64,000 nucleotides of DNA, from contig NZ_JAZHFT010000001.1 of the NCBI RefSeq assembly GCF_036541425.1, positions 284,258 through 348,257 on the forward strand, read 5' to 3'. The notes beneath the pieces were generated by a model. The model saw only the letters and a program-made list of their open reading frames with translations. It was not told the DNA's origin and searched no databases. This document shows positions 52,518-61,139 of this stretch, in pieces (within the stretch, counting starts at the first letter, position 1; every line of letters begins with the position of its first letter). Position numbers and translations under genes: made by a program. The stretch comes from Consotaella aegiceratis. Its GTDB lineage: Bacteria > Pseudomonadota > Alphaproteobacteria > Rhizobiales > Rhizobiaceae.

Positions 52518-54059
52518 ATGCGGATCGGAATCGACGTCGGCGGCACCAACACGGATGCCGCCCTGATGGACGGCTTGCGCGTGGTCGCGGCCTGCAAGTC
52601 GCCGACCACGGCGGACGTCTCGTCGGGCGTGGTCTCGGCGCTGCGCCAGGTGATGAGTTCGAGCAGCGTCGAGGCGTCGGCCATCGAGGCGGTGATGATC
52701 GGCACCACCCACTTCACCAACGCCGTGGTGGAGCGCCGGCGCCTGCTTCAGGTGGCGGCGATCCGGCTGGGCCTGCCGGCGACCAAGGCGCTGCCGCCGA
52801 TGACCGACTGGCCGGAGGACCTTGCCGCAACGCTGGGCCGGCATCGCTACATGGTGCATGGCGGTCACGAGTTCGACGGCCGCGAGATCGCGCCGCTCGA
52901 CGAGGCCGAGATCGCGCGCATCGCCCTTGAGATCAAGGCGAAGGGCCTGAAGACCGCGTCGATCACATCGGTCTTCTCGCCGGTGACGCCGGTGATGGAG
53001 CAGCGCGCCGCCGAGATTCTCCTGAACGAAATTCCCGATCTGAGAGTCTCGCTCAGCCACGAGATCGGCCGGGTCGGCTTCCTGGAGCGCGAGAACGCGG
53101 CGATCATGAACGCCTGCCTCGCGGACCTGTCGCGCCACGTCGTGGCGTCCTTCCGCCAGGCGCTGCGGGACATGGCGATCACCGCGCCCTTCTTCGTCAG
53201 CCAGAACGACGGCACGCTGATGACGCCCGACCATGTCGAGCGCTATCCGGTGCTCACCTTCGCCTCCGGCCCGACCAACTCGATGCGCGGCGCCGCCATG
53301 CTCGCCGGCGAAAAGGAGGCGATGGTCGTCGACATCGGTGGCACCACCTCCGACGTCGGCATGCTGATGCAGGGTTTCCCGCGCGAATCCGCCGTCGCCG
53401 TCGATATCGGCGGGGTGCGCACCAACTTCCGCATGCCCGACGTGCTCGCCATCGGTCTCGGCGGCGGCTCGCTGGTGCGCGACGAGGGCCGGCGCATCGG
53501 TCCGGACTCCGTCGGCTACGAGATCACCTCGAAGGCCCTGGTCTTCGGCGGCGACACGCTGACCACCACGGACATCGTCGTGGCCGCCGGCCTGGAGGAC
53601 ATCGGCGACCGCTCGCGCGTCGCCCATGTTCCCGCGGCGACCGTCGAGAATGCGCTGGACACCATGCACCGCATGGTCGACGAGGCCGTCGACCGGATGA
53701 AGACCAGCGCCGATCCCCTGCCGGTGGTTCTGGTCGGCGGCGGCTCGATCCTGGTGTCGCGCGATCTCCCGTCGGCGTCCAAGGTCATTCGCCCCGAAAA
53801 CGCCTCGGTCGCCAACGCCATCGGCGCGGCGATCGCCCAGGTGGGCGGCGAGGTCGACCGCATCTACTCGCTGGAAGGCACCTCGCGCGACGCGGTGCTG
53901 AACGGCGCCAAGGCCGAGGCCTCCGACAACGCCCGCCGCGCCGGCGCGGCGGCCGAGACGGTGAAGATCGTCGACATCGAGGAGGTGCCTCTCGCCTATC
54001 TGCCGGGTTCGGCGACGCGCATCCGCGTCAAGGCCGTCGGCGATCTGGTGATCGGCTGA
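52518..54059 (+). CDS. Short hydantoinase/oxoprolinase HyuA-like protein, copy 2
   Basis: A 513-residue HyuA-like protein paralogous to the one encoded at 42747-44321. It shares GIDVGGTNTDAALMDG (3-18), GTTHFTNAVVERR, IGGTTSDVGMLMQGFPRE and IGLGGGSLVRDEG. No HyuB gene is nearby, and two DUF917 genes follow at once, consistent with a HyuA-DUF917 enzyme system. AGGA is eight bases before ATG 52518. ATP-dependent opening or modification of a cyclic amide is the likely reaction class; the substrate is unknown. Confidence 0.9.
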   Translation: MRIGIDVGGTNTDAALMDGLRVVAACKSPTTADVSSGVVSALRQVMSSSSVEASAIEAVMIGTTHFTNAVVERRRLLQVAAIRLGLPATKALPPMTDWPEDLAATLGRHRYMVHGGHEFDGREIAPLDEAEIARIALEIKAKGLKTASITSVFSPVTPVMEQRAAEILLNEIPDLRVSLSHEIGRVGFLERENAAIMNACLADLSRHVVASFRQALRDMAITAPFFVSQNDGTLMTPDHVERYPVLTFASGPTNSMRGAAMLAGEKEAMVVDIGGTTSDVGMLMQGFPRESAVAVDIGGVRTNFRMPDVLAIGLGGGSLVRDEGRRIGPDSVGYEITSKALVFGGDTLTTTDIVVAAGLEDIGDRSRVAHVPAATVENALDTMHRMVDEAVDRMKTSADPLPVVLVGGGSILVSRDLPSASKVIRPENASVANAIGAAIAQVGGEVDRIYSLEGTSRDAVLNGAKAEASDNARRAGAAAETVKIVDIEEVPLAYLPGSATRIRVKAVGDLVIG

Positions 54060-54070
54060 AGGGGCGTGCG

Positions 54071-55159
54071 ATGAAGCTCGACGCGAACGATCTGAAGGAC
54101 CTCGCCGTCGGCGCGGCCTTTCTCGGCACCGGCGGCGGCGGCGACCCTTACGTCGGCCGGTTGATGGTCCAGCAATGCCTCGACGAGGGACTGGAGGTCG
54201 AGTTGATCGACCCCTCCGAGGTGCCGGACGAGGCGCTGGTGATCCCGACCGCGATGATGGGCGCGCCGACCGTGCTGGTCGAAAAGATCCCGAGCGGCGA
54301 GGAGGCGGTCAACTCGCTGCGGCGCCTGGAGGCCCATCTCGGCCGCAAGGCCTTCGCCACCATGCCGATCGAGATCGGCGGCATCAACTCCACTATTCCG
54401 CTGGTCGTCGGCGCGCGCTGCGGCCTGCCGATCGTCGACGGTGACGGCATGGGCCGCGCCTTTCCCGAACTCCAGATGGAAACCTTCGGCGTCTACGGCG
54501 TCTCGGGCAGCCCGATGGTCGTCTCCGACGAGGACGGCGACCAGACGCTGATTCTCGCTCATGACAACAAGAACATGGAGTGGCTGTCGCGCGGCGTCGC
54601 CATCCGCATGGGCGGCTGCGCCTACATCGCCGAATATTCGATGAGCGGCGCCGACGTGAAGCGGACCTCGATCCCGCGCACCCTGTCGCTCGCCATGCGC
54701 ATCGGCCGCTGCCTCCGCGAGGCCAAGAGCCGGCACATCAACCCGTTCGAGGCGCTGCTGGAGCTCCTGCCGCAGACGCTCTACCATCACGGCCGCATCA
54801 TCTTCACCGGCAAGATCACCGACATGCAGCGCGAGACCCGCAACGGCTTTGCCATGGGGCGGGCGTGCATCGAGGGCCTGGGCGCCTTCTCCGGCGTGAT
54901 GGAGATCGAGATCCAGAACGAAAACCTGATCGCGCGGGTCGGCGGCGAGGTGCGCGCCATCGTGCCCGACCTCATCTGCGTCATGGATTCAGAGACGGCC
55001 GAGCCGATCACCACGGAAAACCTGCGCTATGGCCAGCGCGTCCTGGTGATGGCGGTGGCGGTGCCCGAGATCATGCGCACGCCCGAGGCGCTCGCCGTGT
55101 TCGGGCCGAAATGCTTCGGCCTCGACCATCCCTTCGTCCCGATCGAGAGCATGGCCTGA
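54071..55159 (+). CDS. DUF917 family protein, copy 2 (first of tandem pair)
   Basis: A 362-residue DUF917 protein with LGTGGGGDPYVGRL (about 18-31), EIGGINSTIPL, DGDGMGRAFPELQMETF, and the C-terminal RYGQRV-VPEIMRTPEALAVFGP segment. It is clearly paralogous to the protein encoded next, three bases downstream, over the whole length. Such pairing suggests a heteromeric enzyme made of two related chains. It starts 11 bases after the short HyuA stop. Confidence 0.9.
   Translation: MKLDANDLKDLAVGAAFLGTGGGGDPYVGRLMVQQCLDEGLEVELIDPSEVPDEALVIPTAMMGAPTVLVEKIPSGEEAVNSLRRLEAHLGRKAFATMPIEIGGINSTIPLVVGARCGLPIVDGDGMGRAFPELQMETFGVYGVSGSPMVVSDEDGDQTLILAHDNKNMEWLSRGVAIRMGGCAYIAEYSMSGADVKRTSIPRTLSLAMRIGRCLREAKSRHINPFEALLELLPQTLYHHGRIIFTGKITDMQRETRNGFAMGRACIEGLGAFSGVMEIEIQNENLIARVGGEVRAIVPDLICVMDSETAEPITTENLRYGQRVLVMAVAVPEIMRTPEALAVFGPKCFGLDHPFVPIESMA
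55067..55108 (+). repeat. 42-nt exact direct repeat, copy A
   Basis: An exact 42-base match, beginning GAGATCATGCGCACGCCC, between the 3' ends of the two tandem DUF917 genes; it encodes EIMRTPEALAVFGP. It reflects either recent gene conversion or strong codon-level conservation after duplication. Confidence 0.85.
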
Positions 55160-55162
55160 GCG

Positions 55163-56245
55163 ATGGACGCGATCACCCTTTCCGACCTCGACGACCTTGC
55201 GGCCGGCGCCGCCATTTTGGGCACCGGCGGCGGCGGCGATCCCTATATCGGCAAGCTGGTGGCCAAGGCGGCGATCGAAGCCTCCGGCCCGGTGCCGCTG
55301 CTGGCGCTCGACCAGGTGCCCGACGAGACCTTCGTCATCGCCTGCGGCGCCATGGGCGCGCCCACCATCCTGATCGAGAAGTTGCCGGGCGGCGACGAGA
55401 TGGATCTCGCCTTTTCCGCCTACGAGCGCCATACGGGCCAAGCGATCCGGGCGGTGATCCCGTTCGAGGCCGGCGGCGTCAATTCGACCGTGCCGCTGGC
55501 CATCGCCGCGCGGCGCGGCTTGCCGGTGATCGATGCCGACGGCATGGGCCGCGCCTTTCCCCAGCTCGAGATGGAAACCTTCAACGTCTACGGCGTGCCG
55601 GCAGCCCCGGTCGCCGTCGCCGACGAGAAAGGCAATGTCTCGATCATCGAGACGCTGGATGCCGCCAAGTCGGAATGGATCGCGCGCGGTCTCACGATCC
55701 GCATGGGCGGCCAGTCCTATATCGCCAATTACGGGATGACCGGCGCCGAGGCGCGGCGGGTCTCGGTGCCTGGCACCGTGTCGCTCGCGGTCGGCATCGG
55801 CCGCACGCTGCGCCAGGCCAAGGCCAAGCGCCGCGATCCGCTGGAAGCGCTGATCGACTTCTTCGCCGGCACCCACTACGAGACCGCCCGGCTGATCGGC
55901 TCGGGCAAAGTCGCCGACGTCTCGCGCAAGGTCGAGAACGGCTGGTCGGTGGGCATCGCGCGTATCGAGCCGTTCGCGGCCGGCGCCGAGCCCATCTTCA
56001 TCCGCATCCAGAACGAAAACCTGGTCGCCGAGCAGGGCGACGAGGTTCTGGCGGTGGTGCCGGATCTCATTTCCATTCTCGATGCCGATACCAGCGAGGC
56101 GATTCCGACCGAGCGGCTGCGCTATGGCCAGCGCGTCAACATCCTGGCGGTGCGGGTGCCGGAGATCATGCGCACGCCCGAGGCGCTCGCCGTGTTCGGG
56201 CCGGCCGCCTTCGGCCTCTCCCACCGCTACCAGCCGCTCGCCTGA
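55163..56245 (+). CDS. DUF917 family protein, copy 3 (second of tandem pair)
   Basis: A 360-residue DUF917 protein, similar to the preceding one throughout: LGTGGGGDPYIGKL, AGGVNSTVPL, DADGMGRAFPQLEMETFNVY and the shared C-terminal EIMRTPEALAVFGP. EIGG of the first copy is EAGG here, so one of the conserved acidic positions may differ between the two. The start at 55163 is three bases after the previous stop. The pair is the last set of enzyme genes before the LuxR regulator. Confidence 0.9.
   Translation: MDAITLSDLDDLAAGAAILGTGGGGDPYIGKLVAKAAIEASGPVPLLALDQVPDETFVIACGAMGAPTILIEKLPGGDEMDLAFSAYERHTGQAIRAVIPFEAGGVNSTVPLAIAARRGLPVIDADGMGRAFPQLEMETFNVYGVPAAPVAVADEKGNVSIIETLDAAKSEWIARGLTIRMGGQSYIANYGMTGAEARRVSVPGTVSLAVGIGRTLRQAKAKRRDPLEALIDFFAGTHYETARLIGSGKVADVSRKVENGWSVGIARIEPFAAGAEPIFIRIQNENLVAEQGDEVLAVVPDLISILDADTSEAIPTERLRYGQRVNILAVRVPEIMRTPEALAVFGPAAFGLSHRYQPLA
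56162..56203 (+). repeat. 42-nt exact direct repeat, copy B
   Basis: Second copy of the exact 42-base match between the tandem DUF917 genes (first copy at 55067-55108), 1095 bases apart. Confidence 0.85.
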
Positions 56246-56323
56246 CACGCGGCCCTTGCCATACCGCCGCCGATGGCCCCATCCTGCACCGATCGGTTTC
56301 TTCGAGAGCAAGGTGAGGACGGC

Positions 56324-58936
56324 ATGGCAAAGACATCCACGGGTCTCGCCGAGCGGCTGAGGCCGCCGCGGCGTGTCCCCGGCGGATGGGACCGGCCGTT
56401 CCTCCAGGAAAAGCTGCTGATGGGGTTGGAGGGGCAGCTCGTCCTCGTCTCCGGTCCCGCCGGCTACGGCAAGACCGAGCTGATGGCCTCGGTTCTCGAC
56501 ATCCTGCAGGGTCAGGGCGAGCAGGCCGCCTGGCTATCGCTGTCGCCCGCCGAGACCGAGGCCGACGCGCTGGGCCTGGGGCTGGCCACGGCGTTCGGCT
56601 TCACCGGTCCAAGGTCGGAGGTGCCCTACCGGCTCGACGAGGCCCTGGAGGCGATCGCCGCCATCCCCACAAAGCGGCTCGCGCTGTTCCTCGACGGCGC
56701 CGAGCCCGGGCATTGCCATTCGCTCGGCGCCCTGCTGCGGCACATGCCGGACAAGCTGCGCCTCGTCCTGGCGACGCGCGGCGAGACCGGCATTCCCTTG
56801 TCGCGCCACCGCATGCGCGGTCTTCTGACCGAGATCGACGCCGCCGATCTGGTCTTCACGCGCTCCGAGATGCGCCGCCTGATGGGCCAGCTCAACGTGC
56901 CCGAGTTCGACCGCTTCCAGCAGCTGACGCTGGGCTGGCCGGCGATCGCGCGCCTGGCGGCGGCCCGGCTTTCGTCAAGCCTTCAGGCCGACGAGCGCGA
57001 AAGCCTGCTGTCCGGCACCCACCGGGACTACCGGGCGTTTCTGCGCGAGGAAGTGTTCGTTGGTCTCGAGGACGATGCGGCGAAGCTGCTCGGCGCCTCG
57101 GCCTGTCTCGACGAGATACCGCCGGCCCTGGCGCATCGCCTCGCCGGTCTGGGCGAGGCCAACGCGGCCGAGCGGCTGGAGCGACTGTTTCCGCTGATGA
57201 CCGCCCTGCCCCAGCGGCCCGGCTGGTTCGCGCTTCACCCGCTGGTGCGCGCCGTGCTCGCGGCCGAGGCGGACGCGGGCGATCTCCGACGGCACCATTC
57301 CCAGGCCGCCGGCTGGTTTGCCGCCCATGGCCAGATCGAGAAGGCGGTTCGGCACGCCGGACAGGCCGGCGATTTCGACCTTGCCGTCGAAACCATCAAG
57401 GCGGCGGGCGGCGTCGACGTATTCCTGCGGTTCGGCTACACGGTGCTCAGGCGGCTGGTCCGCGACATTCCGCCGGACGTCATCCATGCCTCGCCGGGCC
57501 TGCGGCTCTGCTCCGCGCTGGTGCTCGCCAAGGAGGGCCAGATCGCCTCGGCGCGCGAGGTCATCGACGAGTTGAAGGCGCTCGCCCGCGAAGAGGGACT
57601 GGCCGACATCCCCGAACGCGTCCTGATCCACATCGACAGCCTGATCGACATCTACGAGGACTGCCTGTTCGGCGACGAGCAGATCGACAAGCTGGAGGCG
57701 AGCGTCCGCTCCTATCGCCTGAAGGACACCTGGGAGCGCGGCTGGCTGCACAACCATCTGTGCATCGCCCACACGCGGCAGGGCAATCTGCGGCTGGCGC
57801 GCCTGCATGCGCTGAAGGCGCTCGACTGCTATCGCGAGGAGGAGGCCGCCTACGCCCAGGCCTTCATGCTGATCCACCTCGCGCTGGTGAACCTCCTGGG
57901 TGGGCGCCTGGCGATGGCGACGAACTATGGCCGTCGCGCTGAGGACCTGATCCAGCGCACCCAATGGAGCGACGACAACCTTCTGTCGATCGCCCGCATC
58001 CCGATGGCCGAGACCCTCTACCAGCAGGGCGATATCGAGGCCGCCGACGCCATCCTCGCCGAGGCGATGCCGATCGTCTCGCGGGGCGAGGGCTGGGTCG
58101 ACGTGTTCGCGCGCGGGTTCGTCACCTTCGCCCATTGCCGGCTGCGGCTGAAGGGGATCAACGCCGCGATGGCCGTCGCCGACCAGGCCGAGGAGGTCGC
58201 GCAGGAACGCTCGCTGCCCCGCCTGCAGCTCGTCACCGACATTCTGCGCATCGAGCTCTTGACCGAGGCTGGCCTGTTGGCGGCGGCGACGGAGCTCGCC
58301 TGCCGGCTGCCGGACGTCGCGGACGAAACCGCCTGGCCGGCCCGGCGGGAATGGCGCCACGCCCAGATCGTCCTGGCGCGCCTACGCCTGCGCTGCACCG
58401 ACATCGAGGGCGCCGGAAGCGATCTCCAGGCTTTTCTGGCATCCAGTACCGAAGAGGACGACGCCCTGGTCGGCCTGACGGCGGAAATTCTTCTGGCGCA
58501 GGTGGCGCACGAAGCCGACGACATTGCCGGCGCCCTGCGCCACCTTATACGCGCCATGACCGCCGCTCAGCCGCAGGAGCTGATCCAGCCCTTCGCGGTC
58601 GAGGGCGAGCCATTTCGCGACCTGGTGCGGGCCGTCGTGCGCCGGCACGGCCTGACGGCGTTCAGTCCGGACGCGGCGATGTTCATCAACCGCATCGTGG
58701 CGATCGGCAACGACGGCCTGCGCGCCCAACGCACGGGGATGCTGTCGACACGCGAGGCCGATGTCCTGACCCTGCTGGCAGCGGGGCGCAGCAACAAGGA
58801 AATCGCGCGCGAACTCGGCATCACCGAAGCCACCACGAAGTTCCACCTGAAGAACCTTTTCGCCAAGCTGGGCGCCAGCCGCCGCACCATGGCCGTTTCG
58901 GTGGCCAAGACCATGGGTCTTCTCGACGCGGACTGA
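56324..58936 (+). CDS. Large ATP-binding LuxR-family regulator (LAL/MalT-like)
   Basis: An 870-residue signal-transducing ATPase regulator. The N-terminal STAND ATPase has Walker A GPAGYGKT (44-51) and LALFLDGAEP in the Walker B region. The middle is helical with TPR-like repeats (about 330-770), and the C-terminus is a LuxR HTH (about 803-860, LSTREADVLTLLAAGRSNKE). ATG 56324 is used because GAGG lies six bases upstream; the longer frame from 56273 is unsupported. It is in line with the importer, HyuA and DUF917 genes and ends that operon, so it probably activates it in response to an inducer and ATP. MalT-like activators usually respond to a pathway intermediate. Confidence 0.9.
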   Translation: MAKTSTGLAERLRPPRRVPGGWDRPFLQEKLLMGLEGQLVLVSGPAGYGKTELMASVLDILQGQGEQAAWLSLSPAETEADALGLGLATAFGFTGPRSEVPYRLDEALEAIAAIPTKRLALFLDGAEPGHCHSLGALLRHMPDKLRLVLATRGETGIPLSRHRMRGLLTEIDAADLVFTRSEMRRLMGQLNVPEFDRFQQLTLGWPAIARLAAARLSSSLQADERESLLSGTHRDYRAFLREEVFVGLEDDAAKLLGASACLDEIPPALAHRLAGLGEANAAERLERLFPLMTALPQRPGWFALHPLVRAVLAAEADAGDLRRHHSQAAGWFAAHGQIEKAVRHAGQAGDFDLAVETIKAAGGVDVFLRFGYTVLRRLVRDIPPDVIHASPGLRLCSALVLAKEGQIASAREVIDELKALAREEGLADIPERVLIHIDSLIDIYEDCLFGDEQIDKLEASVRSYRLKDTWERGWLHNHLCIAHTRQGNLRLARLHALKALDCYREEEAAYAQAFMLIHLALVNLLGGRLAMATNYGRRAEDLIQRTQWSDDNLLSIARIPMAETLYQQGDIEAADAILAEAMPIVSRGEGWVDVFARGFVTFAHCRLRLKGINAAMAVADQAEEVAQERSLPRLQLVTDILRIELLTEAGLLAAATELACRLPDVADETAWPARREWRHAQIVLARLRLRCTDIEGAGSDLQAFLASSTEEDDALVGLTAEILLAQVAHEADDIAGALRHLIRAMTAAQPQELIQPFAVEGEPFRDLVRAVVRRHGLTAFSPDAAMFINRIVAIGNDGLRAQRTGMLSTREADVLTLLAAGRSNKEIARELGITEATTKFHLKNLFAKLGASRRTMAVSVAKTMGLLDAD

Positions 58937-58978
58937 GACGGGCCAGCTTTCGGCCGTTTCAGCACGCGACCGGCGCAC

Positions 58979-58993
58979 GGCCGGAAGCCGGCC
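58979..58993. terminator. Possible hairpin between convergent regulator and Ohr genes
   Basis: GGCCGG-AAG-CCGGCC lies in the 66-base gap between the LuxR regulator stop (58936) and the Ohr stop (59003). The stem is short and without T-run, so its role as terminator is tentative. Confidence 0.3.
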
Positions 58994-59002
58994 CCCTATC
59001 CG

Positions 59003-59428
59003 TCATGCGATCGACAGGCGCACTTCGATGTTGTTGCGGGTCGCGTTGGAGTATGGGCAGACTTGGTGTGCCGTATCGACCAGGCGTTGGGCGTCGGCCT
59101 CGGCAAGGCCGGGAAGCGCCACGACGAGATCCACCTCGAGGCCGAAGCCACCCTCGGACCGCATGCCGATCCCGACCGTGGCCGTCACCGACGCCTCGTT
59201 CGGCACTCGCAGCTTGAGTTGGCTGCTGACGGCTTTCATCGCGCTCAGGAAGCAGGCCGAATAGCCTGCGGCGAACAGCTGCTCGGGATTGGTTCCCTCG
59301 CCACCCGGGCCGCCGAGTTCCTTCGGGCTCGATAGATTGACATCAAGCCTGCCGTCCTGCGTGCGGCTGCGGCCTTCGCGACCGCCGGTGGAGACGGCCG
59401 AGGTGCGATATTTGACGTCCAGAGACAT
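59003..59428 (-). CDS. ohr: Organic hydroperoxide resistance protein (Ohr, OsmC family)
   Basis: A 141-residue Ohr protein: a Cys-based, lipoyl-dependent peroxidase that reduces organic hydroperoxides. Both reactive Cys are present, in SACFLSAM (peroxidatic) and VCPYSNATRNN (resolving). The N-terminal KYRTSAVSTGGREGRS segment is typical of Ohr rather than OsmC. AGGAAG lies before ATG 59428. No OhrR gene is seen nearby. Confidence 0.95.
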   Translation of the reverse strand: MSLDVKYRTSAVSTGGREGRSRTQDGRLDVNLSSPKELGGPGGEGTNPEQLFAAGYSACFLSAMKAVSSQLKLRVPNEASVTATVGIGMRSEGGFGLEVDLVVALPGLAEADAQRLVDTAHQVCPYSNATRNNIEVRLSIA

Positions 59429-59645
59429 GAGTTCTTCCTTTTTCAACGATTGCAGATTTGTTCTGCGACTGGGTTGATCGGGCAGACCGCCACTGCGGCT
59501 GCGACTTTCACCGCCTTGGCGGGATACAATCCGAAAGGCGGCGTGCTCGCCTCCGGCAAGACTGAGGAGGCGAAACATCGGTGTGTCGGCGTCTGGCGAT
59601 GCGTACGGGCGACGATCGAAATCTTCGCTCGCCCGTGCGGTTCTG

Positions 59646-60236
59646 TCAGACCGACGCGGTCGCCCTGGCGCGACGGGCTTCGCTCACGGTCAGCCAGATC
59701 GCCGAGACGAGGAAGTAGAACGCCCCGAATGCCGCATAGGGCGCGATATCGACGATGCCGAGCGGATTGGGACCGCCCGCGATCTTGATCATGAAGCCGC
59801 TGGCGAGAGCGGATTGCGCGCCGCTGAGGATCATCGCCCATTGCGCGCCGTAGGCCGTCCAGCGCCGGACGGCCGTCGCCAGTTGGAGAAGGCCGGAAAG
59901 GGCGGCCCAGACGCCGAACACGACGAGCACGGCGCCCCAGCCGTGAGCCAGCGCCAGCGCCACCGCGACCGTGGTCAGGATGCTGACGGCGAGGTTCAGC
60001 ATCTGGCTCTTGTTGCGGACGAGACCGCCGCTGCGACGCGCATCCAGATAGTTCGCGATGGCGTCCCACGCGGGATAGGCCACCAGCAGGATCGCCGCGG
60101 TCGGCGGCGCGCTCTTGCCGATGGTGAATGCGGCGGCGACCCAGGCCACCGAGACGCCGAAGCGAATGAAATAGTACCGTCTGAGCCAGCTCGGCGAAGA
60201 TGGAGCCGGCCGATCGTCGATGGCTTGGAACGACAT
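59646..60236 (-). CDS. Small membrane protein, DUF308/HdeD-like
   Basis: A 196-residue protein with about six transmembrane helices, in the size and layout of DUF308 (HdeD-like) proteins. The N-terminus is a short cytoplasmic Ser/Pro-rich tail and the C-terminus is basic. Members are stress-related but have no defined reaction. A palindrome (60256-60269) lies 20 bases before its ATG and matches one next to the TetR gene, so that TetR protein probably represses it. Confidence 0.8.
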   Translation of the reverse strand: MSFQAIDDRPAPSSPSWLRRYYFIRFGVSVAWVAAAFTIGKSAPPTAAILLVAYPAWDAIANYLDARRSGGLVRNKSQMLNLAVSILTTVAVALALAHGWGAVLVVFGVWAALSGLLQLATAVRRWTAYGAQWAMILSGAQSALASGFMIKIAGGPNPLGIVDIAPYAAFGAFYFLVSAIWLTVSEARRARATASV

Positions 60237-60255
60237 GACGTTTCTTTCAAAAATA

Positions 60256-60269
60256 ACCTACTAGAAGGT
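60256..60269. promoter_or_regulatory. Candidate TetR operator A
   Basis: ACCTACTAGAAGGT, centred on CTAG, is nearly a perfect palindrome. The same core, reverse-complemented, occurs just upstream of the TetR gene (61740-61753), so it is probably a binding site for that repressor in front of the membrane-protein gene. Confidence 0.7.
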
Positions 60270-60384
60270 AGCCCATAAGGTCAAATCAGCGTCGGCTCTG
60301 TGCGCTCGGGCGCCAGTTCGGCGCGTGTTTGACCCTGTGATGGCCGTCGATCATTGGTTGGCAAACCTGGCTGACGACGCGGCG

Positions 60385-60858
60385 CTAACCCAGTCGGCGC
60401 AAATGGATGATCTGGGCCGTCAGACCGACGATGAGGAAGACGAGCAGGCTAGCCTGGGAGCCGAGGAGGAGCGGCGCTTGTGGATCGGTGACCAAAGGAT
60501 TGCCGTCGGGGACGCGGGTCAGGATTTCGGTGACGGTCGGCAGCATCAACAGAAACGCGGTCAGGCTCAGGAAAATCGTCTCGAGGTATCTGCCCCAGCG
60601 GCCGCGGGTCGGAACACGCCCGATGCCGTATCCGGCAACCAGCAGAATGATCGTGACCACGCCGATGACGTAGCTCACCGGCTCATGGGCGACCAGGAAT
60701 ACGGTGATCGCGCCGATCATCATGAAGACGAAATAGGCTATCCCGGCCTTCGAGCGCGGGACGATCCGACCGTAGCGGGCGAACATGTAGGCGGCGAGCG
60801 GAATGGCGGGCAAACTGCCAAGCGTGTGCACCCAGCCGATCGGTGAAATTCCGAACAT
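60385..60858 (-). CDS. Four-helix membrane protein of unknown function
   Basis: A 157-residue inner-membrane protein with four predicted helices and a short loop, RVPTRGRWGRYLE, between the second and third. AAGGAG lies before ATG 60858. I do not recognise the family. A third palindrome related to the TetR sites lies about 225 bases upstream, so this gene may belong to the same small regulon as the neighbouring DUF308-like gene. Confidence 0.75.
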   Translation of the reverse strand: MFGISPIGWVHTLGSLPAIPLAAYMFARYGRIVPRSKAGIAYFVFMMIGAITVFLVAHEPVSYVIGVVTIILLVAGYGIGRVPTRGRWGRYLETIFLSLTAFLLMLPTVTEILTRVPDGNPLVTDPQAPLLLGSQASLLVFLIVGLTAQIIHLRRLG

Positions 60859-61083
60859 TTCGGTCTCCTTGTTCTCTGATATCCGTGCATCGGCGCGTCG
60901 GACTGCGTCCGCCCCGTGTGGGCGACGATCGCAACGGCCTAAGGATTGTCGGGTTGGATGCGGCCTCATTCGGCCTCAGGTCCGTGGCACCAGCGGTCTC
61001 CGCAGCCCTCTCCCAGAGGCCGCCTTTGCCTCCGCTGCAGGCCTTTGAAGCTGGCGGCCGCCTAGGATAAGGTGGCGCGCGTT

Positions 61084-61105
61084 ATCTACCGACTAAATGG
61101 TAGAT
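61084..61105. promoter_or_regulatory. Candidate TetR operator C
   Basis: ATCTACC-GACTAAAT-GGTAGAT is a 22-base perfect inverted repeat (7-base arms). It shares the TACC/GGTA arms with operators A and B but has a different centre. It lies between the TetR gene and the four-helix membrane-protein gene, where it could control the latter. Confidence 0.6.
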
Positions 61106-61139
61106 TGTAAGGGCATAAGTCTGCCCGTCTTCGTGTCCC

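Noticed and set aside
59450..59788. Small plus-strand frame upstream of the Ohr gene
   Set aside because: No recognisable domain or ribosome site, and most of it is antisense to the DUF308-like gene and its 3' spacer.
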